Shown here: piece by piece, positions 35,123-44,796 of the stretch
Position numbering within the stretch: position 1 is the first letter of the stretch
How the letters are laid out: each line of letters starts with the position of its first letter
Source: Anaerolineaceae bacterium
GTDB taxonomy: Bacteria > Chloroflexota > Anaerolineae > Aggregatilineales > Phototrophicaceae
NCBI GenBank assembly: GCA_020634115.1
Contig: JACKCH010000011.1
Coordinates: forward strand, 372,001-436,000
Length of the DNA stretch: 64,000 bases
Direction of reading: 5' to 3'
Made by a program: the position numbers and the translations under genes
The notes under the pieces: generated by a model
The model's input: only the letters and a program-made list of their open reading frames with translations
The model's database searches: none
What the model was told of the DNA's origin: nothing

Positions 35123-36745
35123 ATGAACCCTAGCGACATCCCAGAAGCGATTGAAAACGGACTAACCTCATTAGGCATAGAGTTTGGCTCAACGCGAATC
35201 AAAGCCATCCTGATTGGTGAAGACCATGCGCCAATCGCGTCAGGGAGCTACGACTGGGAAAACCGATACGAAAACGGGTATTGGACCTATCACGAAGATG
35301 AAATCTGGAAAGGTCTACAAGCCTGTTATGCGGAGCTTCGCCAGGAGGTTGAAGAAAAATACGGTATCTCCTTAAGAACAGTGGGGGCATTGGGCTTTAG
35401 TGGCATGATGCACGGGTATATGCCTTTTGATGCCACAAGAAATTTGCTTGCTCCGTTTCGGACGTGGCGCAACACGACCACCGGGCAGGCTGCTGAATCG
35501 CTGACAGAAATGTTTCAATTTAACATCCCGCTTCGTTGGAGTATCGCCCACCTGTATCAGGCCATCCTGAACAAAGAACCGCATATCGGAGAAATCAGCT
35601 ATTTGACGACATTAGCCGGTTATGTTCACTGGCGGCTCACAGGGCAAAAAGTGCTGGGAATCGGAGAAGCCTCCGGGATGTTCCCCATAGATAGCCAGAT
35701 TAATGATTTTGATACTGCAAAAGTGGCTTTGTTCAATGGGCGACTCAAAGGCGCAGGCATCTCCTGGACACTTCAGGATATTCTGCCAAAGGTGCTCGTC
35801 GCCGGTGAGCCAGCAGGGATGCTGAGCGAAGAAGGGGCAAAGTTGCTGGATGCTTCAGGCACATTGCAGGCCGGTATTCCTTTATGTCCGCCGGAAGGGG
35901 ATGCGGGTACCGGCATGGTGGCGACCAATGCGGTAGCAGAACGAACCGGCAATGTTTCGGCAGGCACATCGGCATTTGCCATGATTGTGCTGGAAAAAGA
36001 GCTTTCCAAATTGCATGTTGAAATTGACATGGTGACGACCCCTGCTGGTAGTCCAGTCGCCATGGTGCATACCAACACCTGTACCACCGATCTGAATGCG
36101 TGGGTGGGTTTATTTGGTGAATTCGCGGAGGCGATGGGACTCAAGGTCGATCAATCGCGGTTATTTGAGACACTCTACAAAATGGCGCTATCTGCCGATG
36201 CGGATGGCGGCGGCTTGCTCGCCTATAACTATATTGCTGGCGAACCCATCACGGGTTTTATAGAAGGTCGTCCGCTGTTCGCCCGTACTGCCGAAAGTAA
36301 CTTCACACTAGCGAACTTCATGCGGGCACACCTTTATGCTTCACTGGCTACTCTGAAAATCGGCATGGATATTCTCTTTGATGAGGAAAATGTCCGGCTC
36401 GAACAACTGCTGGGACATGGCGGTTTTTTTAAGACCCCTAAAGTCGGACAGAGCATGATGGCCGCCGCCTTGAATGTTCCTGTGGCGGTCATGGAAACTG
36501 CTGCTGAGGGCGGGGCCTGGGGTATGGCACTCCTGGCATCTTTTATGCTGACGAAATCGGATGCCGAAACCCTATCGGGATATCTTTCCGAGAAGGTGTT
36601 TGCTCACGAAAAAAGCCTGGTCATTAAGCCGAACCCCGACGATGTTGAAGGCTTTCTTGCTTTTATGGAACGTTACCAAGCCGGATTGGCAATTCAACGT
36701 GCGGCAGTCGAATCACTGAGTCAAGGAATGAACGATGTTACTTGA
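35123..36745 (+). CDS. araB: FGGY-family carbohydrate kinase, probable L-ribulokinase
   Basis: Kinase that should phosphorylate L-ribulose in arabinose catabolism, judged by its neighbours. The FGGY N-lobe starts with SLGIEFGSTRIKAIL; GFSGMMHGYM and the ATP-site glycines (GNVSAGTSAFAM, LLGHGGFFKTP) are visible. It resembles the Bacteroides-type ribulokinase analogues more than the enterobacterial AraB. I choose the ATG at 35123, preceded by AAAGGG, rather than the GTG 24 bases upstream. It overlaps araD by 11 bases, so translation is coupled. No regulator or transporter gene is adjacent. Confidence 0.85.
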   Translation: MNPSDIPEAIENGLTSLGIEFGSTRIKAILIGEDHAPIASGSYDWENRYENGYWTYHEDEIWKGLQACYAELRQEVEEKYGISLRTVGALGFSGMMHGYMPFDATRNLLAPFRTWRNTTTGQAAESLTEMFQFNIPLRWSIAHLYQAILNKEPHIGEISYLTTLAGYVHWRLTGQKVLGIGEASGMFPIDSQINDFDTAKVALFNGRLKGAGISWTLQDILPKVLVAGEPAGMLSEEGAKLLDASGTLQAGIPLCPPEGDAGTGMVATNAVAERTGNVSAGTSAFAMIVLEKELSKLHVEIDMVTTPAGSPVAMVHTNTCTTDLNAWVGLFGEFAEAMGLKVDQSRLFETLYKMALSADADGGGLLAYNYIAGEPITGFIEGRPLFARTAESNFTLANFMRAHLYASLATLKIGMDILFDEENVRLEQLLGHGGFFKTPKVGQSMMAAALNVPVAVMETAAEGGAWGMALLASFMLTKSDAETLSGYLSEKVFAHEKSLVIKPNPDDVEGFLAFMERYQAGLAIQRAAVESLSQGMNDVT

Positions 36746-37385
36746 GAAATTACGCAAAGAAGTCTGTGATTTACATGCAAAATTATCGGAAAACAATCTC
36801 GTGGCCTGGACGAGTGGCAATCTCAGCGGGCGTGACCCCGAAACGAATCTGGTGGTTATCAAGCCGAGTGGTGTCAAGTTTGAGGACTTAACGCCCGATA
36901 AGATGGTGGTTGTCAACATTAATGGCGAAATGGTCGAAGGTGACTACAAAGCGTCTTCGGATACCGCCTCACACTGTTACATCTACCGCCAGATGCCGCA
37001 TATTTATGGGATCGTCCATACCCACTCGCGTTATGCAACCGCCTTCGCTGTCGTAGGTCAAGCCATTCCCTGCCTGACAACGGCAATGGGCGATGAATTT
37101 GGTGGACCGATTCCCTGTGGTGGCTTCGCCCTGATTGGTGGCGAAGAAATCGGTCAGTTGGTGGTCGATACCCTCGTGGATAGCCGTAGCCCCTCCTGCC
37201 TGTTGCAGAGTCATGGTGTGTTTGCGACGGGGACGTCGGCGGAGAAAGCTGTCAAAGCAGCCATCATGACAGAAGATAATGCTGCGATTGTCTGGACAGC
37301 CATGCAACTCGGTACACCCTTGACCATTAGTCCCACTGATATTGATAAGCTCTATGACCGTTACCAGAACGTCTATGGGCAATAA
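36735..37385 (+). CDS. araD: L-ribulose-5-phosphate 4-epimerase
   Basis: Class II aldolase-fold, zinc-dependent epimerase that converts L-ribulose-5-P to D-xylulose-5-P. The TSGNLSGRDP phosphate loop near residues 29-38, the zinc site HTHSRYATAFA near 96 and the later histidine in LLQSHGVFATG near 158 are present. At 216 residues it has normal length. AAGGAATG before the ATG is the ribosome site, inside the end of the kinase gene. It lies between araB-like and araA. Confidence 0.93.
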   Translation: MLLEKLRKEVCDLHAKLSENNLVAWTSGNLSGRDPETNLVVIKPSGVKFEDLTPDKMVVVNINGEMVEGDYKASSDTASHCYIYRQMPHIYGIVHTHSRYATAFAVVGQAIPCLTTAMGDEFGGPIPCGGFALIGGEEIGQLVVDTLVDSRSPSCLLQSHGVFATGTSAEKAVKAAIMTEDNAAIVWTAMQLGTPLTISPTDIDKLYDRYQNVYGQ

Positions 37386-37402
37386 CGAGAAAGACGAATA
37401 AC

Positions 37403-38908
37403 GTGATTGATTTAAGTCCTTATGAAGTCTGGTTTTTGACGGGTAGCCAACATCTTTACGGGGCAGAAACCCTGGAACAGGTCAATGTTCATTCCCGTGA
37501 GATTGCTGCAGCACTCAATGATTCGTCGGCTATGCCAATTCGAGTGGTCTTCAAACCGGTATTGACCACACCGGAAGAGGTTTTCGGCATTGTAAAAGCA
37601 GCCAACAACAACCCGAATTGTGTCGGCATTATCACCTGGATGCACACTTTTTCTCCGGCAAAGAACTGGATTTCAGGTTTGAGTGCGCTCAAGAAACCGA
37701 TGGCGCATCTGCATACGCAATATAACCGCGACATCCCCTGGGCTGAGATTGATATGGACTTCATGAATCTCAATCAAGCCGCTCATGGTGATCGTGAATT
37801 TGGTTTCATGGTCAGTCGCTTGCGAATGAATCGCAAGGTTGTCGTTGGACACTGGAGCGATCCAGCGGTACAGGAGCGATTAGGCGTTTGGACACGAGCC
37901 GCTTGTGCATGGGCGGATTCACAAGATATGCGAGTTGCCCGTTTTGGCGATAACATGCGTGCGGTGGCCGTCACAGAGGGCGACAAAATTGAAGCCCAAA
38001 TTCGTCTCGGCTACCAGGTATCCGGCTACGGGGTTGGCGATCTTGTAGAGCATGTCAATACGGCTTCTGATGCAGACATCAAGGCGATAGTGCAGGAATA
38101 TGAAGCCAGCTACACCCTGGCGGATGATCTGCGTTCTGGCGGGGCGCGGCACAGTTCCATCGTTGAAGCCGCGCGGATTGAATTGGGACTTCGTAGTTTC
38201 CTGACCGAAGGCGATTTCAAAGCATTTACGACTACCTTTGAGGATCTGCATGGGATGGCGCAGCTACCCGGCCTTGCACCCCAGCGCTTGATGGCCGATG
38301 GCGTTGGCTTTGCTGGTGAAGGTGACTGGAAGACGGCGGCGCTGGTTCGGGCGATGAAAGTCATGGCCTATGGCCTGGGTGGTGGCACATCCTTCATGGA
38401 AGACTACACCTATCATCTTGATCCATCAGGAATGCGTGTCCTGGGCGCTCACATGCTCGAAATCTGTCCTTCGATTGCTTCTGGCAAACCCTCACTGGAA
38501 GTGCATCCACTGGGCATTGGGGGCAAAGCTGACCCGGCACGGCTTGTTTTCAACACCCCTGCTGGCGCTGGAATCAATGCTTCAATGATTGATATGGGCA
38601 ATCGCTTCCGCATGATTGTGAATGATGTGGACGTTGTGGATGCTGAACACGATATGCCAAATCTGCCGGTTGCGCGTGCTTTGTGGATACCACAACCGGA
38701 CTTAAAAGTGGGTGCCGCAGCCTGGATTTATGCGGGGGGCGCACATCACACCGGGTTCAGTCAAGCCCTGACATGGGAACATATCGCTGACTATGCGGAT
38801 ATTGCAGGCATCGAATTTGTGCGAATCAACAACGACACGACCCTCTATGATTTCAAAAACGAACTTCGCTGGAATGAGGTTTACTACATGATTGCGCAGG
38901 GTGTATAA
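37403..38908 (+). CDS. araA: L-arabinose isomerase
   Basis: Manganese-dependent enzyme that converts L-arabinose to L-ribulose. It begins with the family sequence YEVWFLTGSQHLYG and keeps TWMHTFSPAKNWI, GDREFGFM, FLTEGDFKAF, GGGTSFMEDYTYHL and GAHHTGFSQAL, which carry metal and substrate residues. The 501-residue length is typical. The start is GTG, 17 bases after araD. It ends the arabinose operon; a GGGATAA/TTATCCC inverted repeat about 20 bases after the stop could act as a weak terminator. Confidence 0.96.
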   Translation: MIDLSPYEVWFLTGSQHLYGAETLEQVNVHSREIAAALNDSSAMPIRVVFKPVLTTPEEVFGIVKAANNNPNCVGIITWMHTFSPAKNWISGLSALKKPMAHLHTQYNRDIPWAEIDMDFMNLNQAAHGDREFGFMVSRLRMNRKVVVGHWSDPAVQERLGVWTRAACAWADSQDMRVARFGDNMRAVAVTEGDKIEAQIRLGYQVSGYGVGDLVEHVNTASDADIKAIVQEYEASYTLADDLRSGGARHSSIVEAARIELGLRSFLTEGDFKAFTTTFEDLHGMAQLPGLAPQRLMADGVGFAGEGDWKTAALVRAMKVMAYGLGGGTSFMEDYTYHLDPSGMRVLGAHMLEICPSIASGKPSLEVHPLGIGGKADPARLVFNTPAGAGINASMIDMGNRFRMIVNDVDVVDAEHDMPNLPVARALWIPQPDLKVGAAAWIYAGGAHHTGFSQALTWEHIADYADIAGIEFVRINNDTTLYDFKNELRWNEVYYMIAQGV

Positions 38909-39081
38909 GCGCATTGCCTAATTAAGAATGGGATAAGCCAGCTTTTTCTTCTTGGATATTATCCCTATCAGCAGGTAGTCATCATACTTGTTCAATTAAA
39001 ACCATCGGGAAACAGGCGCACCGGACTCATTGATACGATACAAGGAGTTTTGGCAGAGCAGAATCTAGAGCGACGGTAAAC

Positions 39082-39438
39082 GTGAGACGAGAGACTATCG
39101 AACGGACGGACTTCCGATGGGACAATGGCTTTATCACCGACAAGGAAGACTATCTTGAAAAACGACTTCAACTGCAACAGGATTCAGAAAACCTAGCCCC
39201 GGTTGAAGATGATTTGGAATTCGCCGCCGATATTCTCGAGGGTTTCAGTGAGCGCTGGAAGGAATGCGAAGGAGATCTTGAGAAACAACGAGACTTGATT
39301 AAACTGATTGTCGAGCGCATCTATATTGAGGGTGATATCGTTATGGTACTCACATTGAAATCAAACTGTCATGTCGGGTTAGGCCATAACGCAAACGGGC
39401 CAACCCATACAGCAGTCGACCCGTTCGGGGTACACGAG
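39082..39438 (+). pseudogene. C-terminal remnant of a large serine recombinase
   Basis: The frame matches the coiled-coil and C-terminal part of site-specific serine recombinases: TDFRWDNGFITDKEDYLEKR, then FSERWKECEGDLEKQRDLIK, LIVERIYIEGD and SNCHVGLGHNANGP. The catalytic and zinc-ribbon domains are missing. Upstream, another frame (VLAEQNLERR before a stop at about 39078) may be a frameshifted extension. The frame runs straight into the 3' end of tRNA-Val, the kind of place where integrases sit beside an attachment site. It is a relic of an integrated element. Confidence 0.8.
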
Positions 39439-39512
<74 letters not shown>

Positions 39513-39538
39513 ATTTGATGTGTGAGAGTATAGCATAG

Positions 39539-40414
39539 ATGCTGTCAGGAAGACAAGACTCAAGGTGGAGAATCCCGCGCCGGTTGGCCGGGGTAATCGG
39601 CCTGGCCGCCGGGCTGCTGGCCGGGTGTATCATGCCGCAGGGCGAAGCAACACACTCACCGACTGCCGCACCACAGACCGAGCAACCATCCCCGCCACCT
39701 ACCGACGCACCGGCCTTGCTGGACATCGAAAGCCCGGACTGGCAAAGTCTCGCGCCAGGATTGGAGAGCCGCGTCCTGGTGCCAGATGCGCAGCGCCCAT
39801 TTACGCGCATGGTGGCACTGCGGATTGACCCGGCCTTTTTCACGTTCCGCGCCCATTATACCCCCGGCGTAGCGTTGACCACACGCCACTGGACTGAGGC
39901 GCTGCCCGATGCGACGGTCATCATCAATGCGAATTTCTTTAGCCCGGACGATGAAATCCTGGGGATGCTGGTGGCCGACGGCGTGCTGTATGGCCGCACC
40001 TTCACGGATCGGGGCGGCATGTTCGCGGTGCGCGACGGCGGGGTGCGGGTACAGTCACTCGTGGCTGAACCGTATGGGGGGGAATTCCTGGAACAGGCGG
40101 TGCAGGCCTTCCCAATGCTGGTGGTTAGTGGCGCTGCGTCCTACGCTGGCACGCCTACGGATCGCCTGACACGGCGCACGATTATCGGACAAAGTACCGA
40201 TGGCCGGATCATCATACTGGCAACGCCCCTGCTGGGGCTGACGCTAGGCGAATTGAGCACCTATCTGCCCACGACGGATTTGGGGCTGGTCAACGCTGTC
40301 AACCTGGATGGCGGCGGATCGACGCAGATGGTTGTGCAGGTGCCGGGCGTGTTGGACTACACCATCACGTCATTTGATGCTGTCCCGGCAGTGCTGGCCG
40401 TTTACCCCCGGTAA
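39539..40414 (+). CDS. NAGPA-type phosphodiester glycosidase domain lipoprotein
   Basis: An exported lipoprotein with lipobox LLAGC (Cys near residue 30) and a Pro/Thr-rich linker (35-60). The phosphodiester glycosidase (NAGPA, DUF2233) domain follows: VIINANFFSPDDEILGMLVADG near 125-145, RRTIIGQSTDG near 215 and the active-site VNAVNLDGGGSTQM near 255. In bacteria this fold removes GlcNAc caps or acts on cell-wall polymers; the substrate here is unknown. The gene starts 27 bases after the tRNA on the opposite strand. Confidence 0.9.
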   Translation: MLSGRQDSRWRIPRRLAGVIGLAAGLLAGCIMPQGEATHSPTAAPQTEQPSPPPTDAPALLDIESPDWQSLAPGLESRVLVPDAQRPFTRMVALRIDPAFFTFRAHYTPGVALTTRHWTEALPDATVIINANFFSPDDEILGMLVADGVLYGRTFTDRGGMFAVRDGGVRVQSLVAEPYGGEFLEQAVQAFPMLVVSGAASYAGTPTDRLTRRTIIGQSTDGRIIILATPLLGLTLGELSTYLPTTDLGLVNAVNLDGGGSTQMVVQVPGVLDYTITSFDAVPAVLAVYPR

Positions 40415-40420
40415 ATGAGT

Positions 40421-40455
40421 GGTCAGTGGACTGAAAACTGACCGCTGAAAACTAT
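40421..40455. terminator. Inverted repeat between convergent genes
   Basis: GTCAGT (40422-40427) pairs with ACTGAC (40437-40442), within a longer run of degenerate CAGTGGTC / CTGAAAACTG words. It fills the gap between the convergent NAGPA and glycosyltransferase stops. It may be a weak terminator; the word type also occurs in other gaps. Confidence 0.35.
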
Positions 40456-40459
40456 CGTC

Positions 40460-41647
40460 TTACAACCACTTGGGCGGCACCAGACCGGCCAGCGCCGGGG
40501 AACGCCGATGCGTGGCAATGGGCGGCTGCTGCGCGTAGTGCCAGACTTCATCCACAATTTGCCACACAGCATCCGGGTGCGCCAGCCGCAGCGCCATCTC
40601 TGAGCGCCGCTGGAGTTCAGCCTGCCCCCCTGCCAGCCACTCCTGCACAGCATCTGCGACATTTTCCGGCCCCGGCGCAAACACCCCGGCTTCATTATCC
40701 ACGACTAATTCCACGTTACCGGTTTCCTGGCCGGGAATGGCGTCACTCAAAATCAGCGGCAGTCCGGCGATACAGGCCTCGCTAATCGTCGCTGGGCCAG
40801 CCTTCGTCACCAGGATGTCCGCCGCTGCCATCAGGGTCGGCATATTGGTGACAAATGGGTAGATGTGCATAGGCTGATTCCACTCGTCGGCTTCCAGCTT
40901 GGCCTTCAGCAACTCGTTCCGCCCGGCGATAATCGCCATCTGGTGCTTGAGGTTGCGGTCATTGATAGCGCGGGCGGTCTTATAGAGCGGCCCCATGCCT
41001 TCGCCGCCGCCAACCATCAGCACCGCCGGGAGATCAGGGTCCCAGCCCAGGCTTTTACGCGCTTCGGCCTTGCTCACCAGCCGTTCGGCAAAGTTAGGAT
41101 GCACTGGCAGCCCGGTCACGCGCAGTTGCGACGGCTTCAGCCCGGATTCCAGGCCGCGATCATAGGCCGGTTGCGACGGCACCAGGCAGCGATCTACGCG
41201 GCGGTCATACCAGAACATATGCGTCGAAACCAGGTCAGTGACCACTGTCACGAATGGCGGGCGTTCCTCAAAACGCAGCAAGGCTTGGATGGCGGGGGTG
41301 TTAATCACCGAATGGACACACACGATCACATCCGCCGGGTGTTCCCGCAGCAGGCGTTTCAGCCCCTTCTCCATCGAAACATACATGCCCCGTGAGAGCA
41401 GCTTGGCGCGGCGGTGGCTGTTCGTCAGCCGGTAGCCTACATTCCAGGATGATTTGCTGCGGTTGATGATCCAGGGGTACATTTCTGGCATATATTTCAA
41501 CGGGAAGGGAGAATACGAACGAAAAACGTCCACTAACTCCGTCGTGACCTGCCCCTGATACCGGCGGAGCAGGGCAGCCTGAATAGCCTCAGCAGCAGCC
41601 CGATGTCCGCCGCCTGTATCCGACATCAAAAAAAGCACTCGCTTCAT
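40460..41647 (-). CDS. MGDG synthase-like GT-B glycosyltransferase
   Basis: A GT-B (GT28) glycosyltransferase of the MurG/MGDG synthase group. The N-terminal lobe starts with VLFLMSDTGGGHRAAAEAI, the family hallmark. The C-terminal lobe has LMVGGGEGMGPL and KAGPATISEACIAGLPLIL, with the usual donor-binding Glu. It probably makes glycolipids by moving a sugar from a nucleotide donor to diacylglycerol or a related acceptor at the inner membrane surface. Its start overlaps the DUF951 stop by four bases. Confidence 0.9.
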   Translation of the reverse strand: MKRVLFLMSDTGGGHRAAAEAIQAALLRRYQGQVTTELVDVFRSYSPFPLKYMPEMYPWIINRSKSSWNVGYRLTNSHRRAKLLSRGMYVSMEKGLKRLLREHPADVIVCVHSVINTPAIQALLRFEERPPFVTVVTDLVSTHMFWYDRRVDRCLVPSQPAYDRGLESGLKPSQLRVTGLPVHPNFAERLVSKAEARKSLGWDPDLPAVLMVGGGEGMGPLYKTARAINDRNLKHQMAIIAGRNELLKAKLEADEWNQPMHIYPFVTNMPTLMAAADILVTKAGPATISEACIAGLPLILSDAIPGQETGNVELVVDNEAGVFAPGPENVADAVQEWLAGGQAELQRRSEMALRLAHPDAVWQIVDEVWHYAQQPPIATHRRSPALAGLVPPKWL

Positions 41648-41874
41648 TCCGAATCCTTTTGAATAGTCTTTTCAACGGAAAGTACACGTTTTAACCGTTT
41701 TGCCAACACATTGCGAGACAGCAGTACTTGCCGTCCACAACCCACACAGCGCAGGCCAATATCCGCGCCGAGACGAGTGACCACCCACACAGCGCTACCG
41801 CAGGGATGTGCTTTGCGAAGCTGCACCTGGCAGCCAATGGTAAGGGGTGGGATGGGTACGGTCATGGTCGGCAC
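41644..41874 (-). CDS. DUF951 family small zinc-ribbon-like protein
   Basis: A 76-residue protein with the DUF951 pattern: KAHPCGSAVWVVTRLGADIGLRCVGCGRQVLLSR, in which one Cys after HP and a CxxC pair could bind zinc. The charged tail (about 55-76) is longer than usual. The GTG at 41874 sits 4 bases after GGAGG; an ATG at 41865 is the alternative start. ATGA overlap with the glycosyltransferase gene shows an operon. DUF951 has no established biochemical function. Confidence 0.85.
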   Translation of the reverse strand: MPTMTVPIPPLTIGCQVQLRKAHPCGSAVWVVTRLGADIGLRCVGCGRQVLLSRNVLAKRLKRVLSVEKTIQKDSE

Positions 41875-42182
41875 GCTTCCTCCGGGCGATTATTCTACCA
41901 CGTTCTGGCGCTGCTTCTACAATTGCTTCCACTATCCAGCAGGACGATTGCATCAAAATGGAAATTTCATGTTTATCTTCGTTTACTCCCTCTAAATCTC
42001 CCCCGCCAGCAGGGGAGACTTGTTTGTCCTGCTTGACCGACTCCCTCCCCGTTTGCGGGGAGGGCTGGGGAGAGATCAGAAAAGGCTGTCTTGCATAGGA
42101 TAATTTGATGCGCTTTCCCTGCATTATCCAAAACACATAAGCTGGGGCAAAGTGGCGGTTTGGGTCAGGTTCAGGGCGCGGG
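41875..42182. other. Intergenic region with two GC-rich hairpins
   Basis: A 308-base gap. Two hairpins, TCTCCCC/GGGGAGA (41997-42003 with 42012-42018) and CCCTCCCC/GGGGAGGG (42043-42050 with 42057-42064), form a mosaic resembling the CCCTC/GAGGG element between the M42 genes. No gene is seen. Confidence 0.5.
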
Positions 42183-43208
42183 CTATCCCCCATCCAGTTC
42201 GATTACATCCAGGGAAAACGGTAGGCTCGGCTGCGCCACCGCCACCGCCAGCGAGTAGGAGTCGAAGTTGGCGACAATCAGGCGGTTCGGCGGGCTGAAA
42301 TCCACATCGCTCACCCCTCGGAACAGCCCGGCGATATACGTCAGAGACCCGTTTTCCTCCAGACGGGCCACGCCGCGCTGCCCCAGCGCCGCCACGTAAA
42401 CCATGCCGTCCGGCCCCAGTGTAAGGCCGTCAAAACCGGGCGGGTCGGGCTGTTCACCATGATCGTACAGAATTTCCGTCGCGCCGTCGGTCAACGCGAC
42501 CCGGTAGATCAGATTATTCAGGCCGTCCGTGACCAGCAGGGCATCCTGCGCCGGGTCATAGGCCAGGCCAGTCGGTTCGTATTGTTCCACACCTTCACGA
42601 GTGGGCGGAATCCACCAGACACTGCCACTTCCATCCGGGGCAAAGCGCCAGACCTCATCCCGCCCCCGGTCACTGACATACACATTCCCGGCGGAATCCA
42701 GCGTGACATCATCCGGCGCGACAAAACCACGCTCATCATTGATGCTGGCAAACACGCTGATCGTTCCACCCGGCAGCAGGCGTTTTACGTCACCGCCGCT
42801 GGTACGAGGGTCGGCGTCCCATTGATCCACGATATACACCGTGCCATCGGGCGCAACCGTCAGCCCCGCTACCGCGCCAATCGCGTCCCGTGTACCGGGA
42901 ATTTCGATCACTTCCCCCGCCGCATCCACCGCCCACAGCGCCCCGGTCACATAACTGCCGGTATATACTGTGCCATCGGGCGCGACGGCGACTGCCGCCG
43001 GGTAAGCGTCGTTATCTGGTAACACCGCGAACTCCTGCACCGCCACATCCGGGGAGAGCGCCACCGGCTGGGAACGATCCCCCCCACTCAATGTGCCGAC
43101 CACCAGCAGGACGGTGAGGGCGACAATCAGCATCAGGCCGCCGCCAAAAATTGTAATGAACACCGCCCACCGGTAAGCCGGGCCGCGCTGTGCCAGGTTA
43201 CGAAACAC
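42183..43208 (-). CDS. SMP-30/NHL-type beta-propeller membrane-anchored protein
   Basis: One N-terminal transmembrane segment (about 14-36) and an extracytoplasmic propeller built of repeated blades with the sequence pattern APDGTVY (at least three close copies, plus DSAGNVYVSDRG and GPDGMVYVAALG). It resembles SMP-30/gluconolactonase or NHL-repeat proteins. The start is uncertain: the GTG at 43208 has AAGGAAAG six bases upstream and is preferred to a TTG 18 bases earlier. It may bind or hydrolyse lactones; metal ligands are not certain. Confidence 0.8.
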   Translation of the reverse strand: MFRNLAQRGPAYRWAVFITIFGGGLMLIVALTVLLVVGTLSGGDRSQPVALSPDVAVQEFAVLPDNDAYPAAVAVAPDGTVYTGSYVTGALWAVDAAGEVIEIPGTRDAIGAVAGLTVAPDGTVYIVDQWDADPRTSGGDVKRLLPGGTISVFASINDERGFVAPDDVTLDSAGNVYVSDRGRDEVWRFAPDGSGSVWWIPPTREGVEQYEPTGLAYDPAQDALLVTDGLNNLIYRVALTDGATEILYDHGEQPDPPGFDGLTLGPDGMVYVAALGQRGVARLEENGSLTYIAGLFRGVSDVDFSPPNRLIVANFDSYSLAVAVAQPSLPFSLDVIELDGG

Positions 43209-43354
43209 GTTGGCTTTCCTTTTCAAATCGGGTCTACCTGCCCATTATGCGGGCAGCAGGGGGAACAATCAAGAGGAGGTCATGGCGGATGCCGCTTAAA
43301 CCAAAGTGGTGATAAACCTATCGAAAAATGGACACTGTTTTATTGGAATTCACT

Positions 43355-43383
43355 TTGTTGCTTAACCGGATTTTCGTTATAAT
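43355..43383 (+). promoter_or_regulatory. Sigma-70-type promoter of the sugar ABC operon
   Basis: TTGTTG at 43355-43360 and TATAAT at 43378-43383 with a 17-base spacer. It lies 55 bases upstream of the substrate-binding protein start. It is the best promoter match seen in the window. Confidence 0.7.
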
Positions 43384-43438
43384 CTGAAACGTCCGGTAAA
43401 AATTACTGAGACTAATTCCCTTGTTTAAGGAGCATGGT

Positions 43439-44758
43439 ATGAAGAAGCATCAATTTGTTTCATTAACAGCCTTTGTCCTGGTATGCCTGCTGTTGTCGGT
43501 GGTACCGGCTGCCCTGGCACAGGACAACGCGATTACGCTGGACTTCTATTTTCCGACAGCCGCAGACGGCCCAGCCAGCCAGGTGTTCCAGGGCTATGCT
43601 GACCAATTCCACGAGCTGTATCCCAATATCACCGTTAACCCGGTCTACACCGGCAGCTACACTCAGACCCGTGACACCATCCAGACCGAAGTCAACGCGG
43701 GCGATGTGATCGTGGATGTGGCCGTGATGCTGGCAACCGACCTCTACAGCTTTGTTGAAGAAGAATCGGTTGTCCCGGCGCAGGACTTCATTGACCAGAT
43801 GGATGACGCAGATGCCTATGTCTCCGATTTCTTCCCGGCCTTCATGGCAAACGGCACGGATGAAATGGGCGTGATTTGGTCAATTCCGTTCCAGCGCAGC
43901 ATCCCGGTCATGTACTACAACGCCGACCTGCTGGAAGCCGAAGGCATCGCCGTTCCGACCAACAATGAAGAACTGCTGGCCGCAGCCCAGGCGCTGACTA
44001 CCCCGGATCGCTGGGGTCTGGAAGTGGCCGTCGCCGGTAACTTCCCCATCTGGCTGTACCAGAGTTTCGCCGCCGCTTACGGCCAGCCCTTGACCGAAGC
44101 CGACCCAACCGTCGTGTACTTCAACACCCCAGAATCGCTGGCCGGTCTGGAATTCCTGACCAAGCTCGGCACGGAATACGGTGTTGGCCCGGTGGGTGGC
44201 AGCGTCTGGGGTGACACCCCCACCGACTTCACCAGCGGCCACGCCGCTATGATTTACCACACCATCGGCAGCCTGACCAGCATCCTGCAAAACGCAGACT
44301 TCACCGTCGGCGTCGCGCCGATGCCCTCCGGCCCGGCAGGTATGGGGATAGACGGCACGGGTTACGGTGCGCCCACCGGCGGCGGCAACCTGTACATCTT
44401 CGCCTCCTCCACACCGGAAGAGCAGGAAGCAGCCTGGCTGTGGGTACAGTTCCTCTCCTCACCGGAAATCCAGTCCGACTGGGGCGCGAACTTCGGTTAC
44501 ATCGCCGCCCGTCAGAGCGCCTGGGACCTGGAACCGCTCAAGAGCCTGGCCGCCGAACACCCACAGTATCTGCAAAGTGTGGACGCCATGCAGTACGCAG
44601 TTGGCGAATTCGCCGCGTACCGCTCGATTGACATCCAAAACATCATCAATGTGGCACTGAGTGGCGTGATTTCCGGCGCGACCCCCATTGAAGATACAGC
44701 AAGCGTGCTGGCAACGGCGCAGGAACAGATCGATTCGCTGCTGGCGGATTACAAATAA
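43439..44758 (+). CDS. Sugar ABC transporter substrate-binding protein
   Basis: Exported family 1 (MalE/UgpB-like) solute-binding protein. The signal peptide is about 1-28 (VVPAALAQDN); no lipobox Cys is seen. The mature part has the TLDFYFPTA strand, SIPFQRSIPVMYYN, and TGGGNLYIFASS near 325. I choose the ATG at 43439, six bases after AAGGAG. It heads an operon with two permeases. A hairpin and a dispersed palindrome lie in the 224-base gap before the permeases, which would allow higher expression of the binding protein. Confidence 0.94.
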   Translation: MKKHQFVSLTAFVLVCLLLSVVPAALAQDNAITLDFYFPTAADGPASQVFQGYADQFHELYPNITVNPVYTGSYTQTRDTIQTEVNAGDVIVDVAVMLATDLYSFVEEESVVPAQDFIDQMDDADAYVSDFFPAFMANGTDEMGVIWSIPFQRSIPVMYYNADLLEAEGIAVPTNNEELLAAAQALTTPDRWGLEVAVAGNFPIWLYQSFAAAYGQPLTEADPTVVYFNTPESLAGLEFLTKLGTEYGVGPVGGSVWGDTPTDFTSGHAAMIYHTIGSLTSILQNADFTVGVAPMPSGPAGMGIDGTGYGAPTGGGNLYIFASSTPEEQEAAWLWVQFLSSPEIQSDWGANFGYIAARQSAWDLEPLKSLAAEHPQYLQSVDAMQYAVGEFAAYRSIDIQNIINVALSGVISGATPIEDTASVLATAQEQIDSLLADYK

Positions 44759-44796
44759 CGCCACCACCCGCAGCACCAGATTGATAGAACGACCAG

